Assembly (NCBI RefSeq): GCF_020215705.1
Contig: NZ_JAIWNB010000006.1
Location: forward strand, 186,001 to 250,000
Origin: Nonomuraea aurantiaca
GTDB lineage: Bacteria; Actinomycetota; Actinomycetes; Streptosporangiales; Streptosporangiaceae
Length of the DNA: 64,000 nt
Direction of reading: 5' to 3'
In this document: in pieces, positions 52,068 through 61,265 of the stretch
Layout of the letters: the number at the start of each line of letters is the position of its first letter
How positions within the stretch are numbered: the first letter of the stretch is position 1
Notes under the pieces: generated by a model
What the model saw: only the letters and a program-made list of their open reading frames with translations
The model's database searches: none
What the model was told of the DNA's origin: nothing
Position numbers and translations under genes: made by a program

Positions 52068-53042
52068 ATGCGTCTCCGCATACTCGCCGCCGTCGCGGCG
52101 CTCTCCGTCGCCGCGGTGTCCGGCTGCGGCGCCGGCTCCGGTTCCGACGGCGGAGGCACGGGCGCGCTGCGCATCATGGCTCCCGCCTCACCGGGCGGCG
52201 GCTGGGACCAGACCTCCCGTACGGCCGAGCAGGCGCTCAAGTCCGTCGACCCGAAGCGCAAGGTCGAGGTGTTCAACGTGCCCGGCGCGGGCGGCACCAT
52301 CGGCCTGGCCCAGCTGGCGGGCGAGAAGGGCAACGGCAACCTGCTGATGACCATGGGCCTGGTCATGGTGGGCGCGATCGAGCAGAACAAGTCCAAGGTC
52401 ACGCTGGCCCAGACGACGCCGATCGCCAAGCTGACCGAGGAGTACGAGATCATCGTGGTCCCGGCGGCCTCCCCGTTCAAGTCGGTGGCCGACCTGGTCG
52501 CCGCCTGGAAGGCCGACCCGAAGAAGGTGTCCATCTCGGGCGGCTCGGCCGGCGGCACCGACCACATCGCGGCCGGGCTGATGGCCAAGGCCGCGGGTGT
52601 GGACCCGAAGCAGGTCAACTACATCGCCCACTCGGGCGGCGGCGAGGCGCTGAACGAGCTGCTCGGCAACAAGGTGAGCGCGGGCATCTCGGGTGTCAGT
52701 GAGTTCGCCGAGCACGTGAAGTCCGGCAAGCTGCGCGCGCTGGCCGTGACCTCGGCCCAGCGGCTGCCCGACCTCGACGCGCCCACGCTCAAGGAGGCCG
52801 GGCTGAACGTGGAGCTGACCAACTGGCGCGGCTTCGTGGCGCCCGGCGGGCTCGACGAGGCGGCCAAGAAGTCGCTGACCGACCAGGTGACCAAGATGCA
52901 CGACTCGCAGGTGTGGAAGGACGCGGTGGCCAAGAACGGCTGGATCGACTCCTTCCAGACCGGTCAGCAGTTCGCCGACTACCTCAACGCCGAGCAGACC
53001 AAGGTCAAGGCCATCATCGCCGAGCTGGGTGTCGTCTCCTGA
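52068..53042 (+). CDS. tctC: Tripartite tricarboxylate transporter substrate-binding protein
   Basis: 324 residues starting MRLRILAAVAALSVAAVSG. The lipobox VSGC anchors it outside the membrane. The family core is LRIMAPASPGGGWDQTSR, NVPGAGGTIGLAQLAGEKG and the C-terminal LPDLDAPTLKEAGLNVEL. It captures citrate or another carboxylate for TctAB. GGAG lies six bases before the ATG. The stop overlaps the next start (TGATG). Confidence 0.93.
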   Translation: MRLRILAAVAALSVAAVSGCGAGSGSDGGGTGALRIMAPASPGGGWDQTSRTAEQALKSVDPKRKVEVFNVPGAGGTIGLAQLAGEKGNGNLLMTMGLVMVGAIEQNKSKVTLAQTTPIAKLTEEYEIIVVPAASPFKSVADLVAAWKADPKKVSISGGSAGGTDHIAAGLMAKAAGVDPKQVNYIAHSGGGEALNELLGNKVSAGISGVSEFAEHVKSGKLRALAVTSAQRLPDLDAPTLKEAGLNVELTNWRGFVAPGGLDEAAKKSLTDQVTKMHDSQVWKDAVAKNGWIDSFQTGQQFADYLNAEQTKVKAIIAELGVVS

Positions 53043-53554
53043 TGTCCTCTGATAACACTGGTCAGAAGCAGCGCCGGCGATGGCGGCCCGAGCTGGGGTT
53101 GGCCGTCATCGTGCTGGCGCTCGGCGTGTTCGTCGTGCTCGGGACGCTCGACGTGTCCGCCGCCGCCTCGCAGCTCGGCATCGGGCCGCGGTTCTTCCCG
53201 ATGCTGGTGGGCTGCTCCATGATCGCCATCGGCCTGTTCTACGTGGCCGACGTGCTCAGGGGCGGCAGCGGCGACCCCGAGGAGAGCGAGGACGTCGACG
53301 TGGACGCCCCCGCCGACTGGCGCAGCGTCGGGCTGGTGAGCGGGATCTTCCTGGCGTTCACCGCGGTGCTGAACGTGCTCGGCTGGATCATCGCCGCGAG
53401 CCTGCTGTTCTTCGGCCTCTCGGTGGTGCTCGGCGCGGAGCACAAGCTGCGCGCGGCGGGCGTCGGGGTGGCCCTGGGGATCGCCACGTACCTGCTGTTC
53501 GTCAAGGGCCTGGGCGTGTCGCTGCCGGGTGGGCTGCTGCGGGGGGTGATCTAG
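53042..53554 (+). CDS. tctB: Tripartite tricarboxylate transporter small membrane subunit
   Basis: 170 residues with four helices: GLAVIVLALGVFVVLGTL, FFPMLVGCSMIAIGLFYVA, GLVSGIFLAFTAVLNVLGW and a C-terminal VALGIATYLLFV. It matches TctB, which pairs with the large subunit. An acidic loop (PEESEDVDVDAPADW) follows helix two. Start and stop both abut neighbours. Confidence 0.9.
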   Translation: MSSDNTGQKQRRRWRPELGLAVIVLALGVFVVLGTLDVSAAASQLGIGPRFFPMLVGCSMIAIGLFYVADVLRGGSGDPEESEDVDVDAPADWRSVGLVSGIFLAFTAVLNVLGWIIAASLLFFGLSVVLGAEHKLRAAGVGVALGIATYLLFVKGLGVSLPGGLLRGVI

Positions 53555-55078
53555 GTGGATTCGTTCCAGCTGCTGCTCGACGGGTTCGCCGGGGCGCTGA
53601 CGCCGGTCAACCTCATGTACGCGCTCATCGGCGTCACCCTCGGCACCCTCGTCGGCGTACTGCCCGGCATCGGACCCGCCATGACCGTGGCGCTGCTCCT
53701 GCCCATCACCTTCACCGTGCCGCCGACCAGCGCGTTCATCATGTTCGCCGGGATCTACTACGGCGGCATGTACGGCGGCTCGACCACCTCCATCCTGCTC
53801 AACACCCCCGGTGAGTCGTCCTCGATGATCACCGCGCTGGAGGGCAACAAGATGGCCCGGCGCGGGCGGGCGGCGCAGGCGCTGGCCACGGCGGCCATCG
53901 GTTCGTTCGTGGCGGGCACGATCGCGACCGCGCTGCTGGTCGTGGCGGCCCCCGCGGTGGTGAGCTTCGCCATCTCGTTCGGGCCCGAGGACTACTTCGC
54001 GCTGGCGATCCTGGCCTTCACCGCGGTGTCGTCGGTGCTGTCGCGCTCGGTCGTACGCGGGCTGGCCTCCCTCGGGTTCGGCCTGGTGATCGGGCTGATC
54101 GGCATCGACCAGCAGACCGGCCAGGCGCGGCTCACGCTCGGCCTGGACCAGCTGCTCGACGGCGTGGACGTGGTGGTCGTGGCCGTCGGTCTGTTCGCGC
54201 TGGGCGAGGCCCTGTACGTGGCCTCGCGGCTACGCCACTCGCTGCCCGAGGTGGTACCGGTCGGGCGGGCCTGGATGGGGCGTACCGACTGGCGCCGCTC
54301 GTGGCTGCCCTGGCTGCGCGGCACCGCGTTCGGCTTCCCGTTCGGCGCGCTGCCCGGCGGCGGCGCGGAGATCCCGACCTTCCTGTCGTACGCGGCCGAG
54401 AAGCGGCTGGCGCGCGGCGTGGCCAAGGAGGAGTTCGGCAAGGGCGCCATCGAGGGCGTCGCCGGGCCCGAGGCGGCCAACAACGCCTCGGCCGCCGGGA
54501 CCCTGGTGCCACTGCTGACGCTGGGCCTGCCCACGTCCGCGACGGCCGCGATCCTGCTGGCCGCCTTCCAGCAGTACGGCCTGCAGCCCGGTCCGCAGCT
54601 GTTCGACCACAACCCGGCCCTGGTGTGGGGCATGATCGCGTCGCTGTTCATCGGCAACACCATGCTCCTGGTACTGAACCTGCCGCTGGCGCCGCTGTGG
54701 GCGCGCGTGCTGCGCATCCCCCGGCCGTATCTGTACGCGGGGATCGTGCTGTTCGCGGCGCTCGGCGTGTACGCGCTGAACGGCTCGGTGGTGGACCTGG
54801 TCGCGCTCTTCCTGCTGGGCCTGCTGGGGTACGCGATGCGGCGCTTCGGCCTGCCGGTCGCCCCGGCGGTCATCGGCCTGATCCTGGGCCCGATGGCGGA
54901 GATCCAGCTACGCCGGGCGCTGGCCATCGGCGCGGGCGACGTGACGACGCTGGTGCGCAGCCCTATCGCGGTGATCCTGCTGCTGCTCGCCCTGGCGGCG
55001 CTGGTCGCGCCGCTGTTCAGGAAGCTGATGACACGGCGCCGCACTGAGCCGATCGTGCCCGCGTCGCGGGAGGACTGA
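53555..55078 (+). CDS. tctA: Tripartite tricarboxylate transporter large membrane subunit
   Basis: 507 residues, twelve or so helices. The signatures are [54 protein letters not shown] and [17 protein letters not shown]. The GTG start immediately follows the tctB stop. It moves a carboxylate into the cell with a cation gradient. Confidence 0.95.
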   Translation: MDSFQLLLDGFAGALTPVNLMYALIGVTLGTLVGVLPGIGPAMTVALLLPITFTVPPTSAFIMFAGIYYGGMYGGSTTSILLNTPGESSSMITALEGNKMARRGRAAQALATAAIGSFVAGTIATALLVVAAPAVVSFAISFGPEDYFALAILAFTAVSSVLSRSVVRGLASLGFGLVIGLIGIDQQTGQARLTLGLDQLLDGVDVVVVAVGLFALGEALYVASRLRHSLPEVVPVGRAWMGRTDWRRSWLPWLRGTAFGFPFGALPGGGAEIPTFLSYAAEKRLARGVAKEEFGKGAIEGVAGPEAANNASAAGTLVPLLTLGLPTSATAAILLAAFQQYGLQPGPQLFDHNPALVWGMIASLFIGNTMLLVLNLPLAPLWARVLRIPRPYLYAGIVLFAALGVYALNGSVVDLVALFLLGLLGYAMRRFGLPVAPAVIGLILGPMAEIQLRRALAIGAGDVTTLVRSPIAVILLLLALAALVAPLFRKLMTRRRTEPIVPASRED

Positions 55079-55131
55079 TCCCCAAGGGGGTTCCCCTCTC
55101 AAGAACCCGAGCCATGACGGACCGTCTTGCG
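55079..55131 (+). repeat. Dispersed intergenic repeat, copy B
   Basis: The core CCCCAAGGGGGTTCCCCT followed by GAGCCATGACGGACCGTC matches copies A and C. B and C are in tandem. Confidence 0.55.
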
Positions 55132-55193
55132 CCCCTCCCCCGAAGGGGGTCCCCCTCCCAAAGACCCCAGCCACCACGGACCGTCACAGGGGT
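55132..55193 (+). repeat. Dispersed intergenic repeat, copy C
   Basis: The core CCCCCGAAGGGGGTCCCC, then CCAGCCACCACGGACCGTC, is the best preserved copy. The segment to 55382 contains further short GGACCGGCCTGCCGAGG-like repeats and no gene. Confidence 0.55.
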
Positions 55194-55382
55194 CGAAACC
55201 GTCGTGCGACGGACCACCCGGGAGTCAAGCGTCCGGGCGGCCCCATGGGACTTGGCGCCGGGCTCCGTCGGTCTGCGTCCGGACCGGCGGAGCCCCGCTT
55301 CCGGTCCAGCCTGCCGAGGACCGTCTCTGGACCGGCCTGCCGAGGCCCGTTTATGTCGTACCGGCCGGGCAACATGGCGGGC

Positions 55383-55832
55383 ATGGCCGTGAAAGTACAG
55401 GTGACGTTCGACTGCGCCGACCCCGACAAGCTGGCCCGGTTCTGGGCCGAGGCGCTCCGCTATCAGCTGGAGGAGCCCCCGCAGGGCTTCGCCACCTGGC
55501 AGGACTACTGGCGCGCCCGGGGGCTGCCCGAGGAGGAGCTGACGGGCGACGGCGGCTACGACTCGGTCATCGATCCGGCCGGGGTGGGCCCGCGGCTGTG
55601 GTTCCAGAAGGTGCCCGAGGGCAAGGTGCTCAAAAACCGCCTCCACCTCGACCTGTCCGTCACCTCCGGGGACCGGCCGGTGGAGGTCCGCCGGGCCCAA
55701 CTCGACGCCGAGGCCGAGCGGCTGGTCGGGCTGGGAGCGACGCTGTCCAAGGTGCTCGTGGTGGAGGGCCTGCCCGACTATTACGCGATCACCCTGCTCG
55801 ACCCGGAGGGCAACGAGTTCTGCATCAACTGA
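55383..55832 (+). CDS. VOC-family (glyoxalase-like) protein
   Basis: 149 residues. It begins MAVKVQVTFDCADPDKLARF and has the VOC pattern RLHLDLSVTSGDRPVEV in the middle and ITLLDPEGNEFCIN at the end, with His and Glu in metal-ligand-like positions. Family members include glyoxalases and resistance proteins; function here is unknown. The ATG at 55383 is taken; a second ATG three codons earlier is possible. Confidence 0.85.
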   Translation: MAVKVQVTFDCADPDKLARFWAEALRYQLEEPPQGFATWQDYWRARGLPEEELTGDGGYDSVIDPAGVGPRLWFQKVPEGKVLKNRLHLDLSVTSGDRPVEVRRAQLDAEAERLVGLGATLSKVLVVEGLPDYYAITLLDPEGNEFCIN

Positions 55833-55856
55833 GCGCGTACACACCGGTCGGTCGTC

Positions 55857-56765
55857 CTAGGTGGCGAGGGCGGCTGCCGCTTGGATGGTGCGGTGCTGCT
55901 CCTCAGGAGTGCCGAACGGAGCGGCGAGGTACTCCGTGACGCCCGCGTCCGCCAGCCTGCCGATCTGCACGGCCACGGCCGCCTCGTCGCCCACGATGAC
56001 CACGTCCTGCGGTCCGGCCACGCCCTCACGGTCGAGCATCGCTCGATACTCCGGCACCTGACCCGCCAGCGCGAACTGCTCCGCGACGCGTCCACGCACC
56101 CCGGCCTCGTCGCCCGTCACGCACACCACCAGCCCGGCGATCACCCGGGGCGCGGGGCGTCCGGCGGACTCGGCCGCCTTGGTGACGGACGGCACGATAT
56201 GGCCGGCCAGCGTGCGCGGGCCGGTCATCCACGTCACCACGCCATCGGCGAGCTCTCCTGCCAGCGACAGCATGGCCGGACCCATCGCCGCCAGCAGCAC
56301 CTGAGGCGGCTCCGCGCCGGGCACGGCGGCCGCGCCCGAGGCGGTGAGCAGTTCGCCGTGGTGCGCCACGGTTTCGCCGCGTAGCAGAGGTCTCAGCACC
56401 GACAGGTATTCGCGCATCCGCCGTACGGGCTTGTCGGCGGGCAGGCCGTACATCGACTCGACCATCATCGCGATCCCCGCGCCGATGCCGAGCGTGAGAC
56501 GGTTGCCCGTGGCGGCCTGAACGCTGAGCGCCTGACCGGCCAGCACCAGCGGATGGCGCTGCGGCACCGGGACGACGGCCGTACCGAGCGCGATGCCCGG
56601 CACCCGCCCGCCCACGGCGGTCAGCGCGGTGAGCGCGTCCCAGCCGAGCGCCTGGCTTGCCCAGGCGGTGCTGTAGCCGAGCTCGGCGGCGGTCCTGACC
56701 TGCTCGCTCAGCTCCTCCAGCGTCGCGGGACCGCGTACGTCGCCGACGGCGATTCCGATCTTCAA
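55857..56765 (-). CDS. LLM-class F420-dependent oxidoreductase
   Basis: 302 residues. It starts at a TTG (KIGIAVGDVRGPATLEELS), which has GGGAG eight bases upstream; no ATG or GTG fits. The luciferase-like fold shows ELGYSTAWASQALGWDAL, TAVVPVPQRHPLVLAGQAL, NRLTLGIGAG and LLAAMGPAMLSLAGELADG. It likely uses coenzyme F420 to oxidise or reduce a small molecule; the substrate is unknown. Divergent from a TetR gene across a paired operator. Confidence 0.88.
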   Translation of the reverse strand: MKIGIAVGDVRGPATLEELSEQVRTAAELGYSTAWASQALGWDALTALTAVGGRVPGIALGTAVVPVPQRHPLVLAGQALSVQAATGNRLTLGIGAGIAMMVESMYGLPADKPVRRMREYLSVLRPLLRGETVAHHGELLTASGAAAVPGAEPPQVLLAAMGPAMLSLAGELADGVVTWMTGPRTLAGHIVPSVTKAAESAGRPAPRVIAGLVVCVTGDEAGVRGRVAEQFALAGQVPEYRAMLDREGVAGPQDVVIVGDEAAVAVQIGRLADAGVTEYLAAPFGTPEEQHRTIQAAAALAT

Positions 56766-56784
56766 GTGTTCAGCTCCCTTTAAC

Positions 56785-56825
56785 GGAGAATCTCTCCGGT
56801 TCGATACGATAGGGAGAACCTCTCC
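56785..56825. promoter_or_regulatory. Paired operators for the TetR regulator
   Basis: Two palindromes of the form GGAGA-NNN-TCTCC lie at 56785-56797 and 56813-56825, 28 bases centre to centre. They stand between the divergent oxidoreductase and TetR starts. The spacing near three helical turns favours two dimers on one face. Confidence 0.8.
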
Positions 56826-56849
56826 ACTTAGCAACCAGGGAGCCATCTG

Positions 56850-57521
56850 ATGATGCGGGCCGACGCGCTGCGCAACCGCGAGCGGATCGTACGAGTGGCC
56901 AGGGCCGTCTTCACCGAGCACGGCCCCGACGCCTCGCTCAACCAGGTGGCGCAACAGGCCGAGGTAGGGCCGGGCACCCTCTACCGGCATTTCCCTACGC
57001 TGCAAGACCTGCTGGTGGCAGTGATCAGAGACGACGTGGCGGCACTCTGCGCCCGGGGGCGGACCCTGCTCTCCGAGTCGTCCGCGATTTCCGGGGCGTC
57101 GGCGGACGGGGCGTTGAGGGCGTGGCTGCGGGCGGTGGCCGTACACGCGACGGCCATGCGCGGACTGGTCGCGACGCAGTTGGCCTCATGGCCCGCCGAC
57201 GGTGCCCTGGCGGCCTGCCACGAGGAGATCACCGCCGCCGGCGCCGCGCTGCTCGACCACGCCCGCCGCGCCGGCTCCGCACCCGAGGGGATGGACATCA
57301 CGGACCTCCTCCGGCTGGCCAACGCGATCGGCTGGGCCAGCGAGCAGTCCCCTGAGGACGAAGGCCTCATCGACCGCCTGCTCGCGCTGGTGACGACCAC
57401 CAAAGAAAGCCCCGCCACCTCACTCTTCCGTTCTAGTGGTCGTCGCAACACCCCACCTCGAGGGATGCGATGGACTTCGAGATCCGGGAGATTCGATCTC
57501 CTCAGGGACGCAAGAAGCTGA
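56850..57521 (+). CDS. TetR-family regulator with 3' end in the IS30 unit
   Basis: 223 residues. The helix-turn-helix is ARAVFTEHGPDASLNQVAQ, QAEVGPGTLYRHFPT. The ligand domain ends in a normal way at LLALVTTTKESPA. The last 28 residues, from about 57438, are encoded by the left end of the IS30-type unit, so the C-terminus is chimeric. Two operators precede it. GGGAG lies seven bases before the first ATG. It is likely still functional. Confidence 0.87.
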   Translation: MMRADALRNRERIVRVARAVFTEHGPDASLNQVAQQAEVGPGTLYRHFPTLQDLLVAVIRDDVAALCARGRTLLSESSAISGASADGALRAWLRAVAVHATAMRGLVATQLASWPADGALAACHEEITAAGAALLDHARRAGSAPEGMDITDLLRLANAIGWASEQSPEDEGLIDRLLALVTTTKESPATSLFRSSGRRNTPPRGMRWTSRSGRFDLLRDARS

Positions 57522-58696
57522 CCAAGGAGCGAGAGCACTACCTTGCTCTCGTGCAGCAGGGCGTGAGCAGTAAAGAAGCGTGTCGCATCGTCGGCATCAA
57601 CCGGCGAACCGGGCAGGAGTGGCGAAACGGAAGACCGGAAGGACGAAAGAAGAGGCCTCGGCAGCCAGCGCGTCGTGTGCCGGCGGCCGAGGCCTCTTCG
57701 CGTTCCCGCTACTTATCCCAGGAGGAGCGCCTCACCATCGCCGACCTGGTGCGCGAGGGCGCGTCTATCCGGTCCATCGCCGTCACGCTCGGACGGAGCG
57801 CTTCCACAATCAGCAGAGAGGTCCGCCGCAACGGCCACCCGACCAGCGGCGACTATCGGCCATACGCGGCGCAGGCCCGCGCGGACGCCCGACGGCCGCG
57901 CCCCAAGCCGGGCAAGATCGGCCAGAGCCCCGAGCTGCGGGCATACATTCAGGACCACCTGCATAAACGCTGGAGTCCCGAGCAGATCTCCCAGAGCCTG
58001 CGCAGGAGCTTCCCTGACCGGCCGGAGATGCATGTGTGCCACGAGACCATCTACCAGGCGCTCTACGTCCAGGGCCGCGGCGAGCTGCGCCGCGAGCTGA
58101 CCAAGGCTCTGCGTACCGGCCGCGCCATGCGCAAACCTCACCGCCTCGCCAACAAGCGCCAGCCCCGCTACAGCGCGCCCATGGTCATGCTCAGCGAGCG
58201 CCCCGCCGAGGCCGACGACCGTGCCGTTCCCGGCCACTGGGAGGGGGATTTGATCATTGGCAAGAACCAGCTGTCCGCCATCGGAACCCTGGTCGAGCGG
58301 ACGACGCGCTACGTCATGCTGGTTCACCTGCCACACGATCACAGCGCGGTTGGCATGCGTGATGCCCTGCTGGAGACCATCGCGACGCTACCGGCCCATC
58401 TCCGGCGTTCCCTCACCTGGGACCAGGGCAGCGAGATGGGACGCCACCACGAGTTCTCCGTCGCTGCCGACATGCCCGTCTACTTCTGCGACCCGGCCAG
58501 CCCCTGGCAGCGCGGCTCCAACGAGAACACGAACGGCCTGCTGCGCCAGTTCTTCCCCAAGGGCACAGACCTGTCCGTCCACACCCGCGAGGACCTGGCC
58601 GCCGTCGCTGCCGAATTGAACGCCAGACCACGAAAGACGCTCAACTGGGATACGCCCGTTGAGCGTCTTGACATGCTGCTCTCCGTTGGCGACTAG
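57470..58696 (+). CDS. IS30-family transposase
   Basis: 408 residues. The N-terminal helix-turn-helix region (YLSQEERLTIADLVREGAS, SIAVTLGRSASTISREVRR) is followed by the DDE core: GHWEGDLIIGK, SLTWDQGSEMGRH and RGSNENTNGLLRQFF. It ends TPVERLDMLLSVGD. Intact and in the same orientation as the passenger ORF. The expected right end, just after the stop, is not found there. Confidence 0.93.
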   Translation: MDFEIREIRSPQGRKKLTKEREHYLALVQQGVSSKEACRIVGINRRTGQEWRNGRPEGRKKRPRQPARRVPAAEASSRSRYLSQEERLTIADLVREGASIRSIAVTLGRSASTISREVRRNGHPTSGDYRPYAAQARADARRPRPKPGKIGQSPELRAYIQDHLHKRWSPEQISQSLRRSFPDRPEMHVCHETIYQALYVQGRGELRRELTKALRTGRAMRKPHRLANKRQPRYSAPMVMLSERPAEADDRAVPGHWEGDLIIGKNQLSAIGTLVERTTRYVMLVHLPHDHSAVGMRDALLETIATLPAHLRRSLTWDQGSEMGRHHEFSVAADMPVYFCDPASPWQRGSNENTNGLLRQFFPKGTDLSVHTREDLAAVAAELNARPRKTLNWDTPVERLDMLLSVGD

Positions 58697-58842
58697 ACCC
58701 ACTCTGCTCTGGCCACCCGGAACTACCGATGGCTGATGCCATCCTCAGCTTCCCGCGTGAGGAATGAACGTGATGTGGCGTCCCGTCGGGTGGTGTATTT
58801 TGCGTGATTATGTACGGCTAGATCAGCCCCACCCGGTCACTA

Positions 58843-59391
58843 ATGACCCCCAATGCGGAAGGCCTTTCATTGATCCGGACCATCGCCGGGACGGCCCGCC
58901 CGCTCGCACTCCTCACGGCCTTGTCCTATGCGGCAGCCGTAGCCGTCCTCACGTGGCTGACCGTCGGCGGTTATCTCGGCGATTCGATGTATGGGGGAGT
59001 GCTGATGCTGCTGCTGGCTTTCCCGGTCTCCCTGGTGGGCATGGTTGTCGATCAGTTGCTGTCCGTCCTTGAGGAGGCCACGCACGTCTCCCTCGGCGGG
59101 GGCTGGGACTACGTGCGGATGGCCTGGCCTGGACTGGTCGAAGCCGTCGTCCTCGCGTTCCTGCTGGCAGGGCGCCGTAGGAGTATCTCAGGCCGTGTCT
59201 TGGGCTGGCTGCTTGCTGGCTGCGTCATCGTGAGCGGACTGGCGATCACGTTCGACGAATGGATCCCGCGCCGCGCGTACGGTTGGGCGTTCCTGGTATG
59301 CGGCCTCGGAATGATCATCGGTTTGCTCGGCGATATGATCAGGAGCGCAAGAGCAAACCAGGCCGCCGGATCCGCGGGGAATCCTGGCTAG
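58843..59391 (+). CDS. Membrane protein of unknown function (passenger in the IS30 unit)
   Basis: 182 residues with about five hydrophobic stretches: ALLTALSYAAAVAVLTWLT, GGVLMLLLAFPVSLVGMVV, GLVEAVVLAFLLAG, LGWLLAGCVIVSGLAIT and YGWAFLVCGLGMIIGLLGD. No family recognised. The ATG at 58843 lacks a clear ribosome site. It lies entirely inside the IS30-bounded segment and is not a transposition gene. Confidence 0.65.
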   Translation: MTPNAEGLSLIRTIAGTARPLALLTALSYAAAVAVLTWLTVGGYLGDSMYGGVLMLLLAFPVSLVGMVVDQLLSVLEEATHVSLGGGWDYVRMAWPGLVEAVVLAFLLAGRRRSISGRVLGWLLAGCVIVSGLAITFDEWIPRRAYGWAFLVCGLGMIIGLLGDMIRSARANQAAGSAGNPG

Positions 59392-59580
59392 ACGCCTGGT
59401 TATGTCGTTTTCCACCCGCTTCCACACCGCGGTGATGTCGGCCGTGCGGGTGCGGTCTCAAGGCACGGCCCGACGGCGATGGCACCCACCACGACAATGA
59501 TCCTGAGCTTGCCGAACTCACGACCTGACAGCCGGACCACTCGCGGCCCCAGGCCAGGGGTCTTCTCTCTGCAAAGCGGC
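59392..59580. other. Non-coding part of the IS30 unit
   Basis: No gene is recognised. The region contains GC-rich stretches without protein-like frames and leads into the second IS30 3' end. Confidence 0.4.
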
Positions 59581-59663
59581 GAAAGACGCTCAGCGGGGTA
59601 CTCCAGCCGAGCGTCTCGCTATGCTTCTCGCTGTCAGTAGTTGATCACGGTGTTGCGACGACC
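59581..59663 (+). pseudogene. Remnant 3' end of a second IS30 transposase
   Basis: The last codons read (with one base shift) RKTLSG, then TPAERLAMLLAVSS and TGA, the usual IS30 transposase C-terminus. It is related to, but diverged from, the intact copy, which reads RKTLNWDTPVERLDMLLS. The right terminal repeat follows 23 bases after the repeat-proximal stop. Confidence 0.65.
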
Positions 59664-59709
59664 CCTGAAATTCACCACTCGGTGACGGGGCCTGAGTCGA
59701 TCGGATCGC

Positions 59710-61215
59710 CTACTCGGAGACGCCCAGCTTCTCCAGGATCAGCTCGCGGGCCCGAGCGGCGTCGGCCTTGCCGCGGCTGGCCTTCATAACGCCGCCCACC
59801 AGCGCACCGGCCGCGGCGATCTTCCCGGAGCGGACCTTCTCGGCCGCGTCGGCGTTGCCGGCGATGACCTGGTCGACGATCGCCGACAGCTCACCCTCGT
59901 CGTTGACGATCTTCAGCCCGCGCCGCTCGACCACCTCGTCGGGCGAGCCCTCCCCGGCCAGCACGCCTTCGAGCACCTCGCGCGCCAGCTTGTCGTTGAG
60001 CGCGCCCGAGGCCACCAGCTCGGTGACGCGGGCGATCTGCGCGGGCGTGATGGGCAGGGTCGCCAGCGCCACAGCGGACTCGTTGGCGCGCCGCGCCAGC
60101 TCGCCCATCCACCACTTGCGCGCGTCGGCGGCCGGCGCGCCCGCCGCGACCGTGGCCTCGACCAGGTCGAACGCGTCGGCGTTGTGCATCGCCTGCATGT
60201 CGAGGTCGGACACCCCCCACTCGGCCTGCAGCCGCTTGCGCCGGACCGACGGCAGCTCGGGCAGCGCGTCCTTGAGCGTGGCCACCCAGGCCGGGTCGGG
60301 CGCGATCGGCACCAGGTCGGGCTCGGGGAAGTAGCGGTAGTCCTGCGCCTCCTCCTTGGACCTGCCGGGCGTGGTGACGCCGGTGTCCTCGTGGAAGTGC
60401 CTGGTCTCCTGGATGATCCGGCCGCCGTCGGCGAGGATCGCCGCCTGCCGCTCGATCTCGCTCCGCACGGAACGCTCGATGCTGCGCAGCGAGTTGACGT
60501 TCTTGGTCTCGGTACGGGTGCCCCACTCGGACGAGCCGCGGGGCATGAGCGAGACGTTGACGTCGCAGCGCATCGAGCCCTCCTCCATGCGCACGTCGGA
60601 GACGCCCAGCGTGCGCATGATCTCGCGCAGCTCGGTCGCGTACGCCTTGGCCACCTCGGGCGCCAGGCTCTCGGTGCCCTCGATCGGCTTGGTGACGATC
60701 TCCACCAGCGGGATGCCGGCGCGGTTGTAGTCGACGATCGAGTAGTCGGCGCCCTGGATGCGGCCGGTCGCCCCGCCCACGTGGGTGGACTTGCCGGTGT
60801 CCTCCTCCAGATGCACCCGCTCGATCTCGACGCGCACGGTCCGGCCGTCGACCTCGACGTCGAGATAGCCGTCGAAGCAGAGCGGCTCGTCGTACTGGGA
60901 GATCTGGTAGTTCTTCGGCATGTCCGGATAGAAGTAGTTCTTCCGGGCGAACCTGCACCACTCGGCGATCGAGCAGTTCAGCGCCAGGCCGATGCGGATC
61001 GTCGACTCGATCGCGACGGCGTTGGCCGTCGGCAGCGAGCCGGGAAACGCCAGACAGGTCGGGCAGACCTGGGTGTTGGGCGGGGCCCCGAAGGTCGTCT
61101 TGCACCCGCAGAACATCTTCGACGCGGTGCCGAGCTCGACGTGCGTCTCCAGCCCGAGCACTGGCTCGAACCGCGCGAGGGCTTCGTCGTACGGCATGTG
61201 CGTACCGACAGTCAT
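59710..61215 (-). CDS. gatB: Asp-tRNA(Asn)/Glu-tRNA(Gln) amidotransferase subunit B
   Basis: 501 residues. It binds misacylated tRNA and activates the glutamate or aspartate with ATP, using ammonia from GatA. The zinc cysteines are C36-x-C38 and C51-x-x-C54 (FCGCK and [10 protein letters not shown]). Signatures are [19 protein letters not shown] and [14 protein letters not shown]. The tRNA-binding YqeY-like tail ends [16 protein letters not shown] precedes the ATG at 61215. It is separated from gatA by a relic instead of being coupled. Confidence 0.97.
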   Translation of the reverse strand: MTVGTHMPYDEALARFEPVLGLETHVELGTASKMFCGCKTTFGAPPNTQVCPTCLAFPGSLPTANAVAIESTIRIGLALNCSIAEWCRFARKNYFYPDMPKNYQISQYDEPLCFDGYLDVEVDGRTVRVEIERVHLEEDTGKSTHVGGATGRIQGADYSIVDYNRAGIPLVEIVTKPIEGTESLAPEVAKAYATELREIMRTLGVSDVRMEEGSMRCDVNVSLMPRGSSEWGTRTETKNVNSLRSIERSVRSEIERQAAILADGGRIIQETRHFHEDTGVTTPGRSKEEAQDYRYFPEPDLVPIAPDPAWVATLKDALPELPSVRRKRLQAEWGVSDLDMQAMHNADAFDLVEATVAAGAPAADARKWWMGELARRANESAVALATLPITPAQIARVTELVASGALNDKLAREVLEGVLAGEGSPDEVVERRGLKIVNDEGELSAIVDQVIAGNADAAEKVRSGKIAAAGALVGGVMKASRGKADAARARELILEKLGVSE

Positions 61216-61265
61216 GATGAAGTCCTTAGTTCAGATCGTCGCATTTCACGCTATCAATCAGGCGC

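Larger units (their letters stand above)
57438..59663 (+). mobile_element. IS30-type unit with passenger gene
   Basis: 2,226 bases bounded by perfect 15-base inverted repeats, GGTCGTCGCAACACC (57438-57452) and its complement (59649-59663). It holds an intact IS30 transposase, then about 0.9 kb with a membrane-protein ORF, then a degenerate second IS30 transposase 3' end next to the right repeat. Simple IS30 elements are near 1.1-1.3 kb. No matching target duplication is obvious. It may be a passenger-carrying derivative or two overlapping copies. Confidence 0.65.
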
